Of a stretch of DNA of 5,796 nucleotides, positions 1 to 5,383 are shown one piece after another. The first letter of the stretch is position 1, and the number at the start of each line of letters is the position of its first letter. The translations under genes and the position numbers were made by a program. Origin of the DNA: Acidimicrobiaceae bacterium (GTDB lineage: Bacteria > Actinomycetota > Acidimicrobiia > Acidimicrobiales > Palsa-688). The stretch spans positions 1-5,796 of the forward strand of contig WQVT01000182.1 of NCBI GenBank assembly GCA_009785715.1, given 5' to 3'. The notes beneath the pieces are model-generated. The model saw only the letters and a program-made list of their open reading frames with translations, did no database searches and had not been told where the DNA came from.

Positions 1-17
1 AGCGTCCGGGTAGCCAT
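1..17 (-). CDS. 5' end of the next operon gene, probably glycolate oxidase iron-sulfur subunit (GlcF); truncated by window edge
   Basis: Only five full codons are visible (M-A-T-R-T) before the window ends. The ATG at 17-15 overlaps the TAA of the preceding glcE-like gene (19-17) by one base (TAATG), a classic translational-coupling junction. A run of seven G on the minus strand (29-23) lies 5 nt before the ATG and can serve as a Shine-Dalgarno site. The residues are too few to identify a family. GlcF is inferred only because glcD and glcE precede it and glcDEF is the usual order; GlcF would carry two 4Fe-4S clusters and link the flavin subunits to quinone. Another operon gene cannot be excluded. 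Confidence 0.5.
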
Positions 18-1264
18 TAGATCCCCCCCACGAACCGGCCGGGCGAGAGGATCCGCTCCGGATCGAATTGGGCCTTTATCCGGCGCATCAGGTCGAGCCC
101 CGGCACCGGTCCCCACCGGTCCACGTCCCCGATCGACCCCGGAGGCCCGTCGAGGACGACCACGGTGCCGCCCAACCCTCCGGCGTAGCGACGAAGCCGC
201 CCCACCAGTTCGATCAGGCACGACGCATCCGCCGGCCCACCGCTCCCCCCGCGAACGGCCGCCAGCAGCGAGCCGGCGCCGGCCGAGCCCCGGAGGTCGA
301 CCGAGAGACCCGTCGCCAGGGCCGCGTCCTCCACGCCGGCCAGCAGGCGCGGGAGGGAGGCCACCTCGGTGGTGAGGCGGAGGAGGACGGCGTCGGATCC
401 GGCCTGTCCGGCGGGGCGCCTCCCCCACCACGGCGGGGCGATGTCGGTGATGTCGGCGTCACCGGCGAGCTCCGCCAGCGCCGTCGCCCTCTCCGCCACG
501 GTGGCGGCCCGGCCTTCGAGGAGGATCGAAACGGTGAGCGGCCCGCCCGCCGGCCGGTCCAGTTCCAACGCCGCGGGCACCAGCTGGGAATGCAGCACCC
601 GCCGGGCCAGGGTCCCGGCCGCCTCGCCCGACCCGGGCCGCACGGTCACCCAACGGGTCGCCTCGGGCAAGGGATGCAGCCGGAACACCAGCTCGGTGAG
701 CACGGCGACGGTGCCCCACGAGCCGTGGAGGAGCTTGCCGAGGTCGTAGCCGGCGACGTTCTTGACCACCTTGCCGCCCGTCCGCGCCGCGACACCGTCG
801 GCCCGCACGAAGGTGGCGCCGATCAACAGGTCCCGCAACGTCCCATAGGCGAGCCGGCTCGGCCCGGCGAGCCCGTGGGCGACGAGTCCCCCGATGGTGG
901 CCGAGCCGTGATCGCCGTCTATGCCGAGGCGTTGTCCGCTGCCGGCGAGCGCGGCCTGCAGGTCGGTCAGGCGGGTACCGGCCCGCACCACGACCACGAG
1001 GTCACCGGCCACGTGCTCGACGACCCCCGTCAGCCCCGTGAGATCGACCACCAGGTCGGCGCGGCAGGGCGGCGCGCCCCAGGCGAGGGTGGTGCCGGCG
1101 CCGCGGGGGACGACCGCCAGGTTCCGCTCCCGGGCTGCGGCGAGAACGGTCGAGACCTCTTCCGTGCTCGTCGGGCGGGCGACGAAGTCTGGTTGCACCC
1201 CGCCCACCGCGTCGTCGGCGCTTGCCGGCGACACCGCCACTTTGTCCAACTCCAGAAGCATCAT
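17..1264 (-). CDS. glcE: Glycolate oxidase FAD-binding subunit GlcE
   Basis: Second flavoprotein subunit of the membrane-associated glycolate oxidase complex (GlcDEF), which oxidises glycolate to glyoxylate. The 415-residue product has an N-terminal PCMH-type FAD-binding domain at about residues 24-200. It includes the dinucleotide-binding loop PRGAGTTLAWG (53-63), IGGLVAHGLAGPSRLAYG (124-141), and the strongly GlcE-like block GGKVVKNVAGYDLGKLLHGS (163-182) followed by WGTVAVLTELVF. The C-terminus ends DPERILSPGRFVGG (401-414), matching the family's DP..I..PGR tail. It is longer than Escherichia coli GlcE (about 350 residues), mainly in the poorly conserved middle and C-terminal part. Two adjacent ATGs (1264 and 1261) can start it. 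Only 3 nt separate them from the glcD stop, so re-initiation after glcD is likely; no strong Shine-Dalgarno site is seen. GlcE-type proteins closely resemble other FAD-linked oxidases, but the position after glcD settles the name. Confidence 0.88.
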   Translation of the reverse strand: MMLLELDKVAVSPASADDAVGGVQPDFVARPTSTEEVSTVLAAARERNLAVVPRGAGTTLAWGAPPCRADLVVDLTGLTGVVEHVAGDLVVVVRAGTRLTDLQAALAGSGQRLGIDGDHGSATIGGLVAHGLAGPSRLAYGTLRDLLIGATFVRADGVAARTGGKVVKNVAGYDLGKLLHGSWGTVAVLTELVFRLHPLPEATRWVTVRPGSGEAAGTLARRVLHSQLVPAALELDRPAGGPLTVSILLEGRAATVAERATALAELAGDADITDIAPPWWGRRPAGQAGSDAVLLRLTTEVASLPRLLAGVEDAALATGLSVDLRGSAGAGSLLAAVRGGSGGPADASCLIELVGRLRRYAGGLGGTVVVLDGPPGSIGDVDRWGPVPGLDLMRRIKAQFDPERILSPGRFVGGI

Positions 1265-1267
1265 CTT

Positions 1268-2719
1268 TTAGAAGACGCCGGCGAGGTTCTCGGTGGAATC
1301 GTGGACCTTGGGAACCTCACCACACAGCCGCGGCGTCGGGAAAACCTTGGCGGGATTCGACAGCGAATCAGGGTCGAAGGCACAGCGCAGGAGTCCCATG
1401 GTGTCAAGGTCGTCATCGGAGAACATGCGGGGCATGTACTTGGCCTTGTCCGCTCCGACCCCGTGCTCACCGGTGATCGATCCGCCGTGTTCGATGCAGA
1501 GGTCCAATATGGCGCCCGACACTTCCTCGGCCTTTTCGGATTGGCCCTCGATCGTGGCGTCGAAGAGAACCAGGGGATGGAGGTTCCCATCGCCGGCGTG
1601 GAAGACGTTGGCGACCCGGACGCCACCAGCGGTGGAAAGCGCGGCGATGCGTTGCAGCACGGCAGGCAAAGCCGTCCTCGGGATCACCCCGTCCTGGACG
1701 ATATAGTTCGGACTGATACGCCCGACCGCGGCGAAGGCCGACTTGCGGCCCTTCCAGATGAGCGCCCGCTCGGCCTCGTCGGCCGCCACCCGGATCTCGC
1801 CGGCCCCGGCCTCCCGGCAGTGGCGCTCGACGGCGGACAGTTCCTGGGCGACGTCGGCGGCCGCCCCGTCGACCTCGACCACGAGGACGGCGCCGGCCCC
1901 CTCCGGGTAGTGACAGGCCACCGCGGCCTCGGCAGCCTCGATCGCCAGGGCGTCCATCATCTCGATCGCGGCCGGGACGATGCCGGCGGCGATGATGGCG
2001 GAGACGGCGGCACCGGCATGGTCGGTGGTGGCGAAGCCGGCCAGCACGGTGCGCACGGCCTCGGGACTCCGGGTGAGGCGGACCGTGATGTCGGTGGCGA
2101 TGCCGAGGGTGCCCTCCGACCCGACGACGAGGCCGACGAGGTCGTATCCGGGGGCGTCGGGGGCCTTGCCGCCGAGCTCCACGGTCTCGCCCTGCGGTGT
2201 GACCCAGGTGGCGCCGGTGACGTGGTTGGTGGTGAACCCGTACTTGAGGCAGTGGGCGCCTCCCGAGTTCTCGGCCAGGTTCCCGCCCACCGAACAGATC
2301 TGCTGGCTGGAGGGGTCGGGCGCGTAGTACAGGCCGTGGGGGGCGGCTGCCTTTGACACGTCGAGGTTGACGACGCCTGGCTGCACGACCGCCCGCAGGT
2401 TCTCCGGGTCGATCTCGACGATGTGCCGCAGGCGTGAGGTGACGATCAGCACCCCGTCCGCGTGGGGGAGCGCGCCCCCCGAGAGGCCCGTACCCGAGCC
2501 GCGGGCGACGAAGGGGACACCGGCTTCCGAGCAGAGACGGACGGTTTCCGCTACCTGCGCGCCGGTTCGGGGCAGGACGACGAGGGCAGGCGTCACCTTG
2601 TACTGCGCCAGCCCGTCGCACTCGTACGTGCGGCGCTCGGCCGGGTCGTCGATCACTCCGTCCTCGCCCAGGACCGCGCGCAGGCGGGTGGTGAGGTCCA
2701 CCATCGGCATCGTTGCCAC
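1268..2719 (-). CDS. glcD: Glycolate oxidase subunit GlcD (FAD-linked 2-hydroxy-acid dehydrogenase)
   Basis: Catalytic flavoprotein of glycolate oxidase, oxidising glycolate to glyoxylate; D-lactate is a possible alternative substrate in this family. The 483 residues are close to the usual ~500. The FAD_binding_4 (PCMH) domain covers about 42-217, with RGSGTGLSGGA (73-83), GGNLAENSGGAHCLKYGF (145-162) and VVGSEGTLGI (198-207). The FAD-oxidase C-terminal domain follows (about 222-460), with NVFHAGDGNLHP (371-382) and SITGEHGVG (414-422), the conserved His/Asp/Glu/His active-site blocks, and an FDPDSLSNPAKVFP ending. All key motifs are intact. I chose the GTG at 2719 because GGGAGGGGAA lies just upstream at good spacing; the ATG at 2710 would be too far from it. 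It is the first gene of a minus-strand operon with glcE and probably glcF, divergent from an RpiR-type regulator. The 762-residue open frame antisense to it is a GC-bias artefact. Confidence 0.92.
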   Translation of the reverse strand: MATMPMVDLTTRLRAVLGEDGVIDDPAERRTYECDGLAQYKVTPALVVLPRTGAQVAETVRLCSEAGVPFVARGSGTGLSGGALPHADGVLIVTSRLRHIVEIDPENLRAVVQPGVVNLDVSKAAAPHGLYYAPDPSSQQICSVGGNLAENSGGAHCLKYGFTTNHVTGATWVTPQGETVELGGKAPDAPGYDLVGLVVGSEGTLGIATDITVRLTRSPEAVRTVLAGFATTDHAGAAVSAIIAAGIVPAAIEMMDALAIEAAEAAVACHYPEGAGAVLVVEVDGAAADVAQELSAVERHCREAGAGEIRVAADEAERALIWKGRKSAFAAVGRISPNYIVQDGVIPRTALPAVLQRIAALSTAGGVRVANVFHAGDGNLHPLVLFDATIEGQSEKAEEVSGAILDLCIEHGGSITGEHGVGADKAKYMPRMFSDDDLDTMGLLRCAFDPDSLSNPAKVFPTPRLCGEVPKVHDSTENLAGVF

Positions 2720-2720
2720 A

Positions 2721-2730
2721 TTCCCCTCCC
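2721..2730 (-). promoter_or_regulatory. Shine-Dalgarno site of glcD, decides the GTG start
   Basis: On the minus strand the bases read GGGAGGGGAA. The GGAGG core ends 5 nt before the GTG at 2719, ideal spacing, and 14 nt before the alternative ATG at 2710. This favours the GTG. A perfect palindrome, CCCGGCCGGG (2728-2737), overlaps its upstream side and could fold in the leader RNA. Confidence 0.7.
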
Positions 2731-2760
2731 GGCCGGGGCCTCAGCACCCGGACCGCCCTG

Positions 2761-2768
2761 ATCGTATA
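2761..2768 (-). promoter_or_regulatory. Candidate -10 region of the glcDE(F) promoter
   Basis: On the minus strand the AT-rich island reads TATACGAT. It contains TACGAT (2766-2761), fitting the actinobacterial TANNNT -10, or TATACG in a shifted register. Transcription would start near 2754, leaving a leader of about 35 nt that includes the glcD Shine-Dalgarno site. No convincing -35 hexamer is seen. The short palindromes GTATAC (2764-2769) and ACCGGT (2768-2773) overlap it and could be part of an operator. The call rests on the -10 match and its position only. Confidence 0.4.
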
Positions 2769-2829
2769 CCGGTTAAATGCAACAGGCATGTCCGCTCGCC
2801 GGTCTGGCGATCCACGAGGGTGCCGCTGC

Positions 2830-2842
2830 GCCGGAATCCGGC
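2830..2842. promoter_or_regulatory. 13-bp perfect odd-centred palindrome, candidate operator in the glcD/rpiR divergent region
   Basis: The bases GCCGGA-A-TCCGGC form two perfect 6-bp arms around one central base. The site lies in the divergent regulatory region, from about -43 to -31 relative to the putative leaderless start of the RpiR-type gene at 2873. A dimeric repressor bound here would block its own promoter. It is also upstream of the candidate glcD promoter on the other strand. A second, shorter dyad, TCGCC-N5-GGCGA, lies at 2796-2810. Use as an operator is inferred from symmetry and position; no binding motif for this regulator is known to me. Confidence 0.35.
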
Positions 2843-2859
2843 TGCCGGGTGCGGACAAG

Positions 2860-2865
2860 TAGCGT
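2860..2865 (+). promoter_or_regulatory. Candidate -10 box (TAGCGT) of a leaderless rpiR-type transcript
   Basis: TAGCGT fits TANNNT, and 7 nt separate it from the ATG at 2873, so the start codon would fall at or next to the transcription start. No Shine-Dalgarno site precedes this ATG, which agrees with leaderless translation. The arrangement supports starting the protein at 2873 rather than at the earlier ATG at 2777. No clear -35 is seen; the palindrome at 2830-2842 occupies that place. Confidence 0.4.
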
Positions 2866-2872
2866 GCTGAGC

Positions 2873-3844
2873 ATGGCGGATGGGGCCGTCGAGCCCACCG
2901 AGCGAATCCCCGAGCCCCCCGGTGGGCGCCGGGGCGGAACCGAGACGCCTGGGCGCGTGTCCGCCCGGCTGCCGGCGTCAATTGGAGCGCGGGACATCCT
3001 GGCCCAGGTGGGGTCGCTTCTTCCCACGTTGCCCCCCTCGGAGCAGCGGGTGGGGCGGGTGATCCTGGCGAATCCCGACCACGCCGCCCTCCTCACCATC
3101 ACCGAGATCGCCACCCTGGCGGCGACGTCGGAGACCACGGTGGTCCGCTTCTGCCGCAGCCTCGGCGTGGGCAGCTATCCGAGGCTCCGCATCGCCCTCG
3201 CCGCCGCCGCTGGTCGTGCCGGAGCCGAGCCGGCCTCGCGGCTGTCTCCGGACATCGACACGGCGGACGATCTCGCCACGGTCGTTGCCAAGATCGGTGC
3301 AGCCGATAGCCGGGCGATCGCGGACACGCTCGCCAATCTCGATCTCGAAGCGCTCGGTCGCACAGTCGCCGCCGTTTCCGAGGCACGCCGGATCGACGTC
3401 TACGGGGCGGCGGCCAGCGGGCTCGTGGCCCTCGACCTGCAGCACAAGCTGCTGCGCATCGGGCTCAACGTCTTCGCCTGGAGCGATCCCCACATGGCGC
3501 TGCCGTCGGCTTCGAGTCTCACGGCAGCCGACGTTGCCATCGCCGTTTCCCACACGGGGACGACGGTCGAGACGATCGACGCGCTGGCCGAGGCCCGGGA
3601 CCGCGGGGCGACGACGGTGGCGATCACCAACTTTCCTCGTTCGCCCATCGCACGCATCGCCGAGGTGGTCGTCGCCACCTCGGTCTCCGACAGCACCTTC
3701 CGCTCCGGCGCCCTGGCCAGCAGGAATGCCGAGTTGACCCTGGTGGACTGCCTCGTCGTCGCCGTCGCCCAGCGTCACTTCGCACAGACCGTCGACGCGC
3801 TGGCCCGGACCCGGGAATCGGTCCGTTCGCACCACCGCTCATAA
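2873..3844 (+). CDS. MurR/RpiR-family transcriptional regulator (HTH_6 + SIS domains)
   Basis: DNA-binding regulator whose effector is probably a phosphorylated sugar or related compound held by the SIS domain. From the ATG at 2873 it has 323 residues. The N-terminal HTH_6 domain is at about 42-118, with the helix-turn-helix ITEIATLAATSETTVVRFCR at 76-95. The SIS domain is at about 173-285, with DVYGAAASG (175-183) and the ligand-loop block SHTGTTVET (226-234). The first ~40 residues are Pro/Gly/Arg-rich, longer than in typical ~285-residue members, and look disordered. The frame stays open up to an ATG at 2777 (355 residues). I prefer 2873 because the extra 32 residues resemble nothing and a TANNNT box sits just before 2873; a GTG at 2957 would give a more standard length. 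It is divergent from glcD, so control of the glycolate operon and autoregulation are likely, though this is inference. The exact regulon and effector cannot be read from sequence. Confidence 0.85.
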   Translation: MADGAVEPTERIPEPPGGRRGGTETPGRVSARLPASIGARDILAQVGSLLPTLPPSEQRVGRVILANPDHAALLTITEIATLAATSETTVVRFCRSLGVGSYPRLRIALAAAAGRAGAEPASRLSPDIDTADDLATVVAKIGAADSRAIADTLANLDLEALGRTVAAVSEARRIDVYGAAASGLVALDLQHKLLRIGLNVFAWSDPHMALPSASSLTAADVAIAVSHTGTTVETIDALAEARDRGATTVAITNFPRSPIARIAEVVVATSVSDSTFRSGALASRNAELTLVDCLVVAVAQRHFAQTVDALARTRESVRSHHRS

Positions 3845-3845
3845 G

Positions 3846-3875
3846 TTGGTCAAATAGCATTGCGGTCGCTAGGAA
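3846..3875 (+). promoter_or_regulatory. Weak candidate promoter for the mycoredoxin gene
   Basis: The 64-nt gap after the regulator stop starts with an AT-richer stretch. TTGGTC (3846-3851) could be a -35 and TAGGAA (3870-3875) a poor -10, 18 nt apart. Alternatively the gene is read through from the regulator. No terminator hairpin is seen in the gap. GGTCAAATAGCA here resembles GGTTAAATGCA at 2771-2781 in the divergent region, so both might be recognised by the same factor. Confidence 0.2.
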
Positions 3876-3908
3876 TGCCCCGGCTGGCTGCCGGCGTTGC
3901 CACTGACC

Positions 3909-4247
3909 ATGAGCACCACGCCATCGTCGCCGGATCCCGACGCCGTGGAGGTCTACTGGCGTCCCGGCTGCGGCTACTGCAGTCGCCTCCTGCGGCATCT
4001 CGACCGGGCAGGGGTGGCGGTCCGGCTCCACAACATCTGGGAGGACGACGGCGCCCGCCGCTTCGTCCGTGAACACAACGGAGGCGACGAGACCGTTCCC
4101 ACGGTGGCGGTGGGCGACGTCGTCGTCACGAACCCGCCGCCCCGTCTCTTCGTCGAGCAGTTGCGGTCGGAGCACCCCGGGCTGGTGGGCGAAGCCGAGC
4201 CCGAGGGGCTGTTCGGGCGCCTGCGGGGGCGCCCCGGCCAGGCATGA
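3909..4247 (+). CDS. Mycoredoxin-like glutaredoxin-family protein (CGYC)
   Basis: Small thiol-disulfide oxidoreductase of the glutaredoxin fold (112 residues), expected in the cytoplasm. The dithiol motif C21-G-Y-C24 follows VEVYWRPG, and the cis-proline loop T62-V-P64-T is preceded by NGGDE. The NGG..TVPTV...VVTNP pattern matches actinobacterial mycoredoxin 1, which reduces mycothiol-mixed disulfides; that substrate is inferred from the family. The core (about 13-90) is extended by a short N-terminus and a ~25-residue C-terminal tail rich in Gly, Glu and Arg (EGLFGRLRGRPG), absent from the ~84-residue mycobacterial protein. The ATG at 3909 is the first in-frame ATG after the stop at 3870. 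A TTG at 3897 is possible. No strong Shine-Dalgarno site precedes either. It follows the RpiR-type gene by 64 nt on the same strand, with no clear functional tie to it. Confidence 0.88.
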   Translation: MSTTPSSPDPDAVEVYWRPGCGYCSRLLRHLDRAGVAVRLHNIWEDDGARRFVREHNGGDETVPTVAVGDVVVTNPPPRLFVEQLRSEHPGLVGEAEPEGLFGRLRGRPGQA

Positions 4248-4271
4248 GCGTCTCTTCACAAATTCTTCGCC

Positions 4272-4304
4272 TGCCCGAGGCATGATGCCGCCCGGCGTCG
4301 GGCA
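4272..4304. repeat. Nested inverted repeats in the mycoredoxin/BI-1 intergenic gap
   Basis: Outer perfect 7-bp arms TGCCCGA (4272-4278) and TCGGGCA (4298-4304) enclose a perfect odd-centred palindrome, GGCAT-G-ATGCC (4279-4289), and a GC-rich piece containing GCCG-CC-CGGC (4287-4296). As RNA, the outer arms could form a stem with an internal bulge or second hairpin. No T-run follows, so this is not a standard intrinsic terminator. As DNA, the inner dyad looks like a protein-binding site and lies just upstream of the probable BI-1 promoter. Function is unknown. Confidence 0.5.
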
Positions 4305-4308
4305 CACT
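4303..4308 (+). promoter_or_regulatory. Candidate -10 (CACACT) for the BI-1 gene
   Basis: CACACT is a modest match to TATAAT (3 of 6). It would start transcription near 4315, giving a ~40-nt leader that contains the hairpin at 4322-4340 and the Shine-Dalgarno site at 4345-4349. An alternative upstream pair is TTCACA (4255-4260, 5 of 6 to TTGACA) with CATGAT (4281-4286), but the 20-nt spacer is long. Both are weak. Confidence 0.22.
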
Positions 4309-4321
4309 GGTTGGTGAGCAG

Positions 4322-4340
4322 GTCGGGGACCCTCCCCGGC
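4322..4340 (+). promoter_or_regulatory. Strong 5'-leader hairpin just upstream of the BI-1 ribosome binding site
   Basis: Bases 4322-4329 (GTCGGGGA) pair with 4333-4340 (TCCCCGGC) as an 8-bp RNA stem including one G-U wobble, closed by a CCC triloop. The stem ends 4 nt before the AGGAG site. It has no U-tract, so it is more likely a leader structure affecting mRNA stability or translation than a terminator. That role is inference. Confidence 0.45.
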
Positions 4341-4344
4341 GCGC

Positions 4345-4349
4345 AGGAG
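4345..4349 (+). promoter_or_regulatory. Shine-Dalgarno site (AGGAG) of the BI-1 gene
   Basis: AGGAG lies 5 nt before the ATG at 4355 and fixes that start. It is the clearest ribosome binding site among the plus-strand genes in the window. Confidence 0.8.
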
Positions 4350-4354
4350 CGAGG

Positions 4355-5383
4355 ATGACCACCGCAGTCAAGTCCGCGTTCGATCGCATCAACAAGGAGT
4401 ACGCCACGACCGGTGGCGCCCCCGCGGGCAGTTCTGCCCGCTCCGGGGCGGCCCCGTCGGTGGCGCCTCCCGTCCGGCCGACCGGGCCGTCACCCGACGA
4501 CCCGTCGCCCTTCGGCTACCCCGGCGCGCCGGGCGGGCCCGGAAACAACCCCTACGCACCCGGCGGGTACACCCCCGACGGATACGCCCCTCCCCAGCCC
4601 GGCTCGGGCGGGCCCTGGGTAGGCCAGGGTGGCGGCGGCCGCGGCGGCTGGGGCGGTGGCGGCTGGGGTGGAGGCGGCGGTGGCCGGCGGGGATTTGGCA
4701 ACGTCCCTCCGGCCGAGTTCGCCGGCACCCGGCCCTTCTCGGCCACCCGGACCTACGACAAGCTCACGGTGCTCGTGACGGTTTCGCTTGTCTGCGGCAT
4801 CTTCGGCTATCTCGCCCTCCCGACCGGCCTGGCTTTCGTCTGCGTCGTCGGCGCCTTCATCGCCTCGATGGTGGCCTGGTTCAACGTCCGCTGGTCGAAG
4901 TATCTGGCGCCCACCTACGCCGTCCTCCAGGGCCTCGCCCTCGGGACGATCTCTTCCCTGTACGCCACCGTCGGCCACGGCATCGTGCCGGTGGCGATCG
5001 TGTTCACGGGGGGTCTGTTCGTGGGGGCGCTGTTGGCCTACCGGACCGGACTGGTGCGGGTCACGCCCCGGATGGTGTCGTTCGCCTTGATGGGCGCGAT
5101 CGCCCTCTGTGCGGTGTTCGTGTTGTCGTTGCTCGGCCTCAGCCTCCCCGGCGTCAACAGCTTCGGGACGGGCGGGGTGATCTTCGGGCTGATCATGCTC
5201 GCGATCGCGATGGCCAACCTGTTCACCGACTTCGAGTACGTCCGCCAGTCGGAGCGGCTGCAGGTCTCCTCCGAGGCCGAGTGGGCCGCGGCGCTGGCAA
5301 TGATGACGGCGCTGGTGCTCGTCTACTTGAGCATCCTGCGGATCGTCGCCTCGATGTACGGGGGCGGCGGCCGGCGGAACTGA
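4355..5383 (+). CDS. Bax inhibitor-1/YccA family membrane protein with Pro/Gly-rich N-terminus
   Basis: Integral membrane protein of the Bax inhibitor-1 (BI-1, TMBIM/YccA) family, 342 residues. Members studied elsewhere act as pH-sensitive calcium leak channels or interact with the FtsH protease; its role here is unknown. Residues 1-130 are a hydrophilic, probably disordered cytoplasmic head: a short conserved-looking start (MTTAVKSAFDRINKEY), a Pro-rich part with GYPGAPGGPGNNPYAPGGY (54-72), then a Gly/Trp tract at 90-113. Seven hydrophobic segments follow at about 136-155, 157-176, 184-204, 208-228, 240-262, 272-292 and 311-333. The family signature after TM6 is DFEYVRQSE (292-300), with EW at 309-310. 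TM7 reads VYLSILRIV (323-331), where relatives usually have an acidic residue (YLEILRLL or similar); here it is Ser326. The protein is longer than the ~230-residue enterobacterial members because of the head. It sits 107 nt after the mycoredoxin gene and 60 nt before purA, probably as its own transcription unit. Confidence 0.87.
   Translation: MTTAVKSAFDRINKEYATTGGAPAGSSARSGAAPSVAPPVRPTGPSPDDPSPFGYPGAPGGPGNNPYAPGGYTPDGYAPPQPGSGGPWVGQGGGGRGGWGGGGWGGGGGGRRGFGNVPPAEFAGTRPFSATRTYDKLTVLVTVSLVCGIFGYLALPTGLAFVCVVGAFIASMVAWFNVRWSKYLAPTYAVLQGLALGTISSLYATVGHGIVPVAIVFTGGLFVGALLAYRTGLVRVTPRMVSFALMGAIALCAVFVLSLLGLSLPGVNSFGTGGVIFGLIMLAIAMANLFTDFEYVRQSERLQVSSEAEWAAALAMMTALVLVYLSILRIVASMYGGGGRRN
4643..4672 (+). 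repeat. 15-bp tandem duplication inside the Gly/Trp tract of the BI-1 gene
   Basis: Two adjacent 15-bp units (4643-4657 and 4658-4672) begin GGCGGCTGGGG and differ at 2 of 15 bases. Each encodes a G-G-W-G-G block. The surrounding 4630-4690 is almost pure G/C with many G-runs on the coding strand, so slippage and G-quadruplex formation are plausible. Confidence 0.6.

Noticed and set aside
68..2356. A 762-codon open frame on the plus strand, antisense to glcE and glcD
   Set aside because: Its product is Arg/Gly/His/Pro-rich with no recognisable motif, and it lies opposite two well-conserved genes. Long antisense frames are expected in GC-rich DNA because stop codons are rare.
2777..2872. The upstream extension of the regulator starting at the ATG at 2777
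   Set aside because: No Shine-Dalgarno site, no recognisable sequence, it would place the start inside the probable promoter region, and a TANNNT-ATG arrangement supports 2873. It remains possible.
1467..2981. A 504-codon minus-strand frame overlapping glcD in another reading frame
   Set aside because: Extremely Arg/Pro/Gly-rich, and it conflicts with the intact GlcD frame, which has all its family motifs.
2978..3835. A 285-codon minus-strand frame opposite the RpiR-type regulator
   Set aside because: No motif, and the plus-strand frame has clear HTH and SIS domains.
4272..4304. Intrinsic terminator after the mycoredoxin gene
   Set aside because: The inverted repeat is not followed by a T-run and its loop is long, so I report it only as a nested repeat of unknown function.
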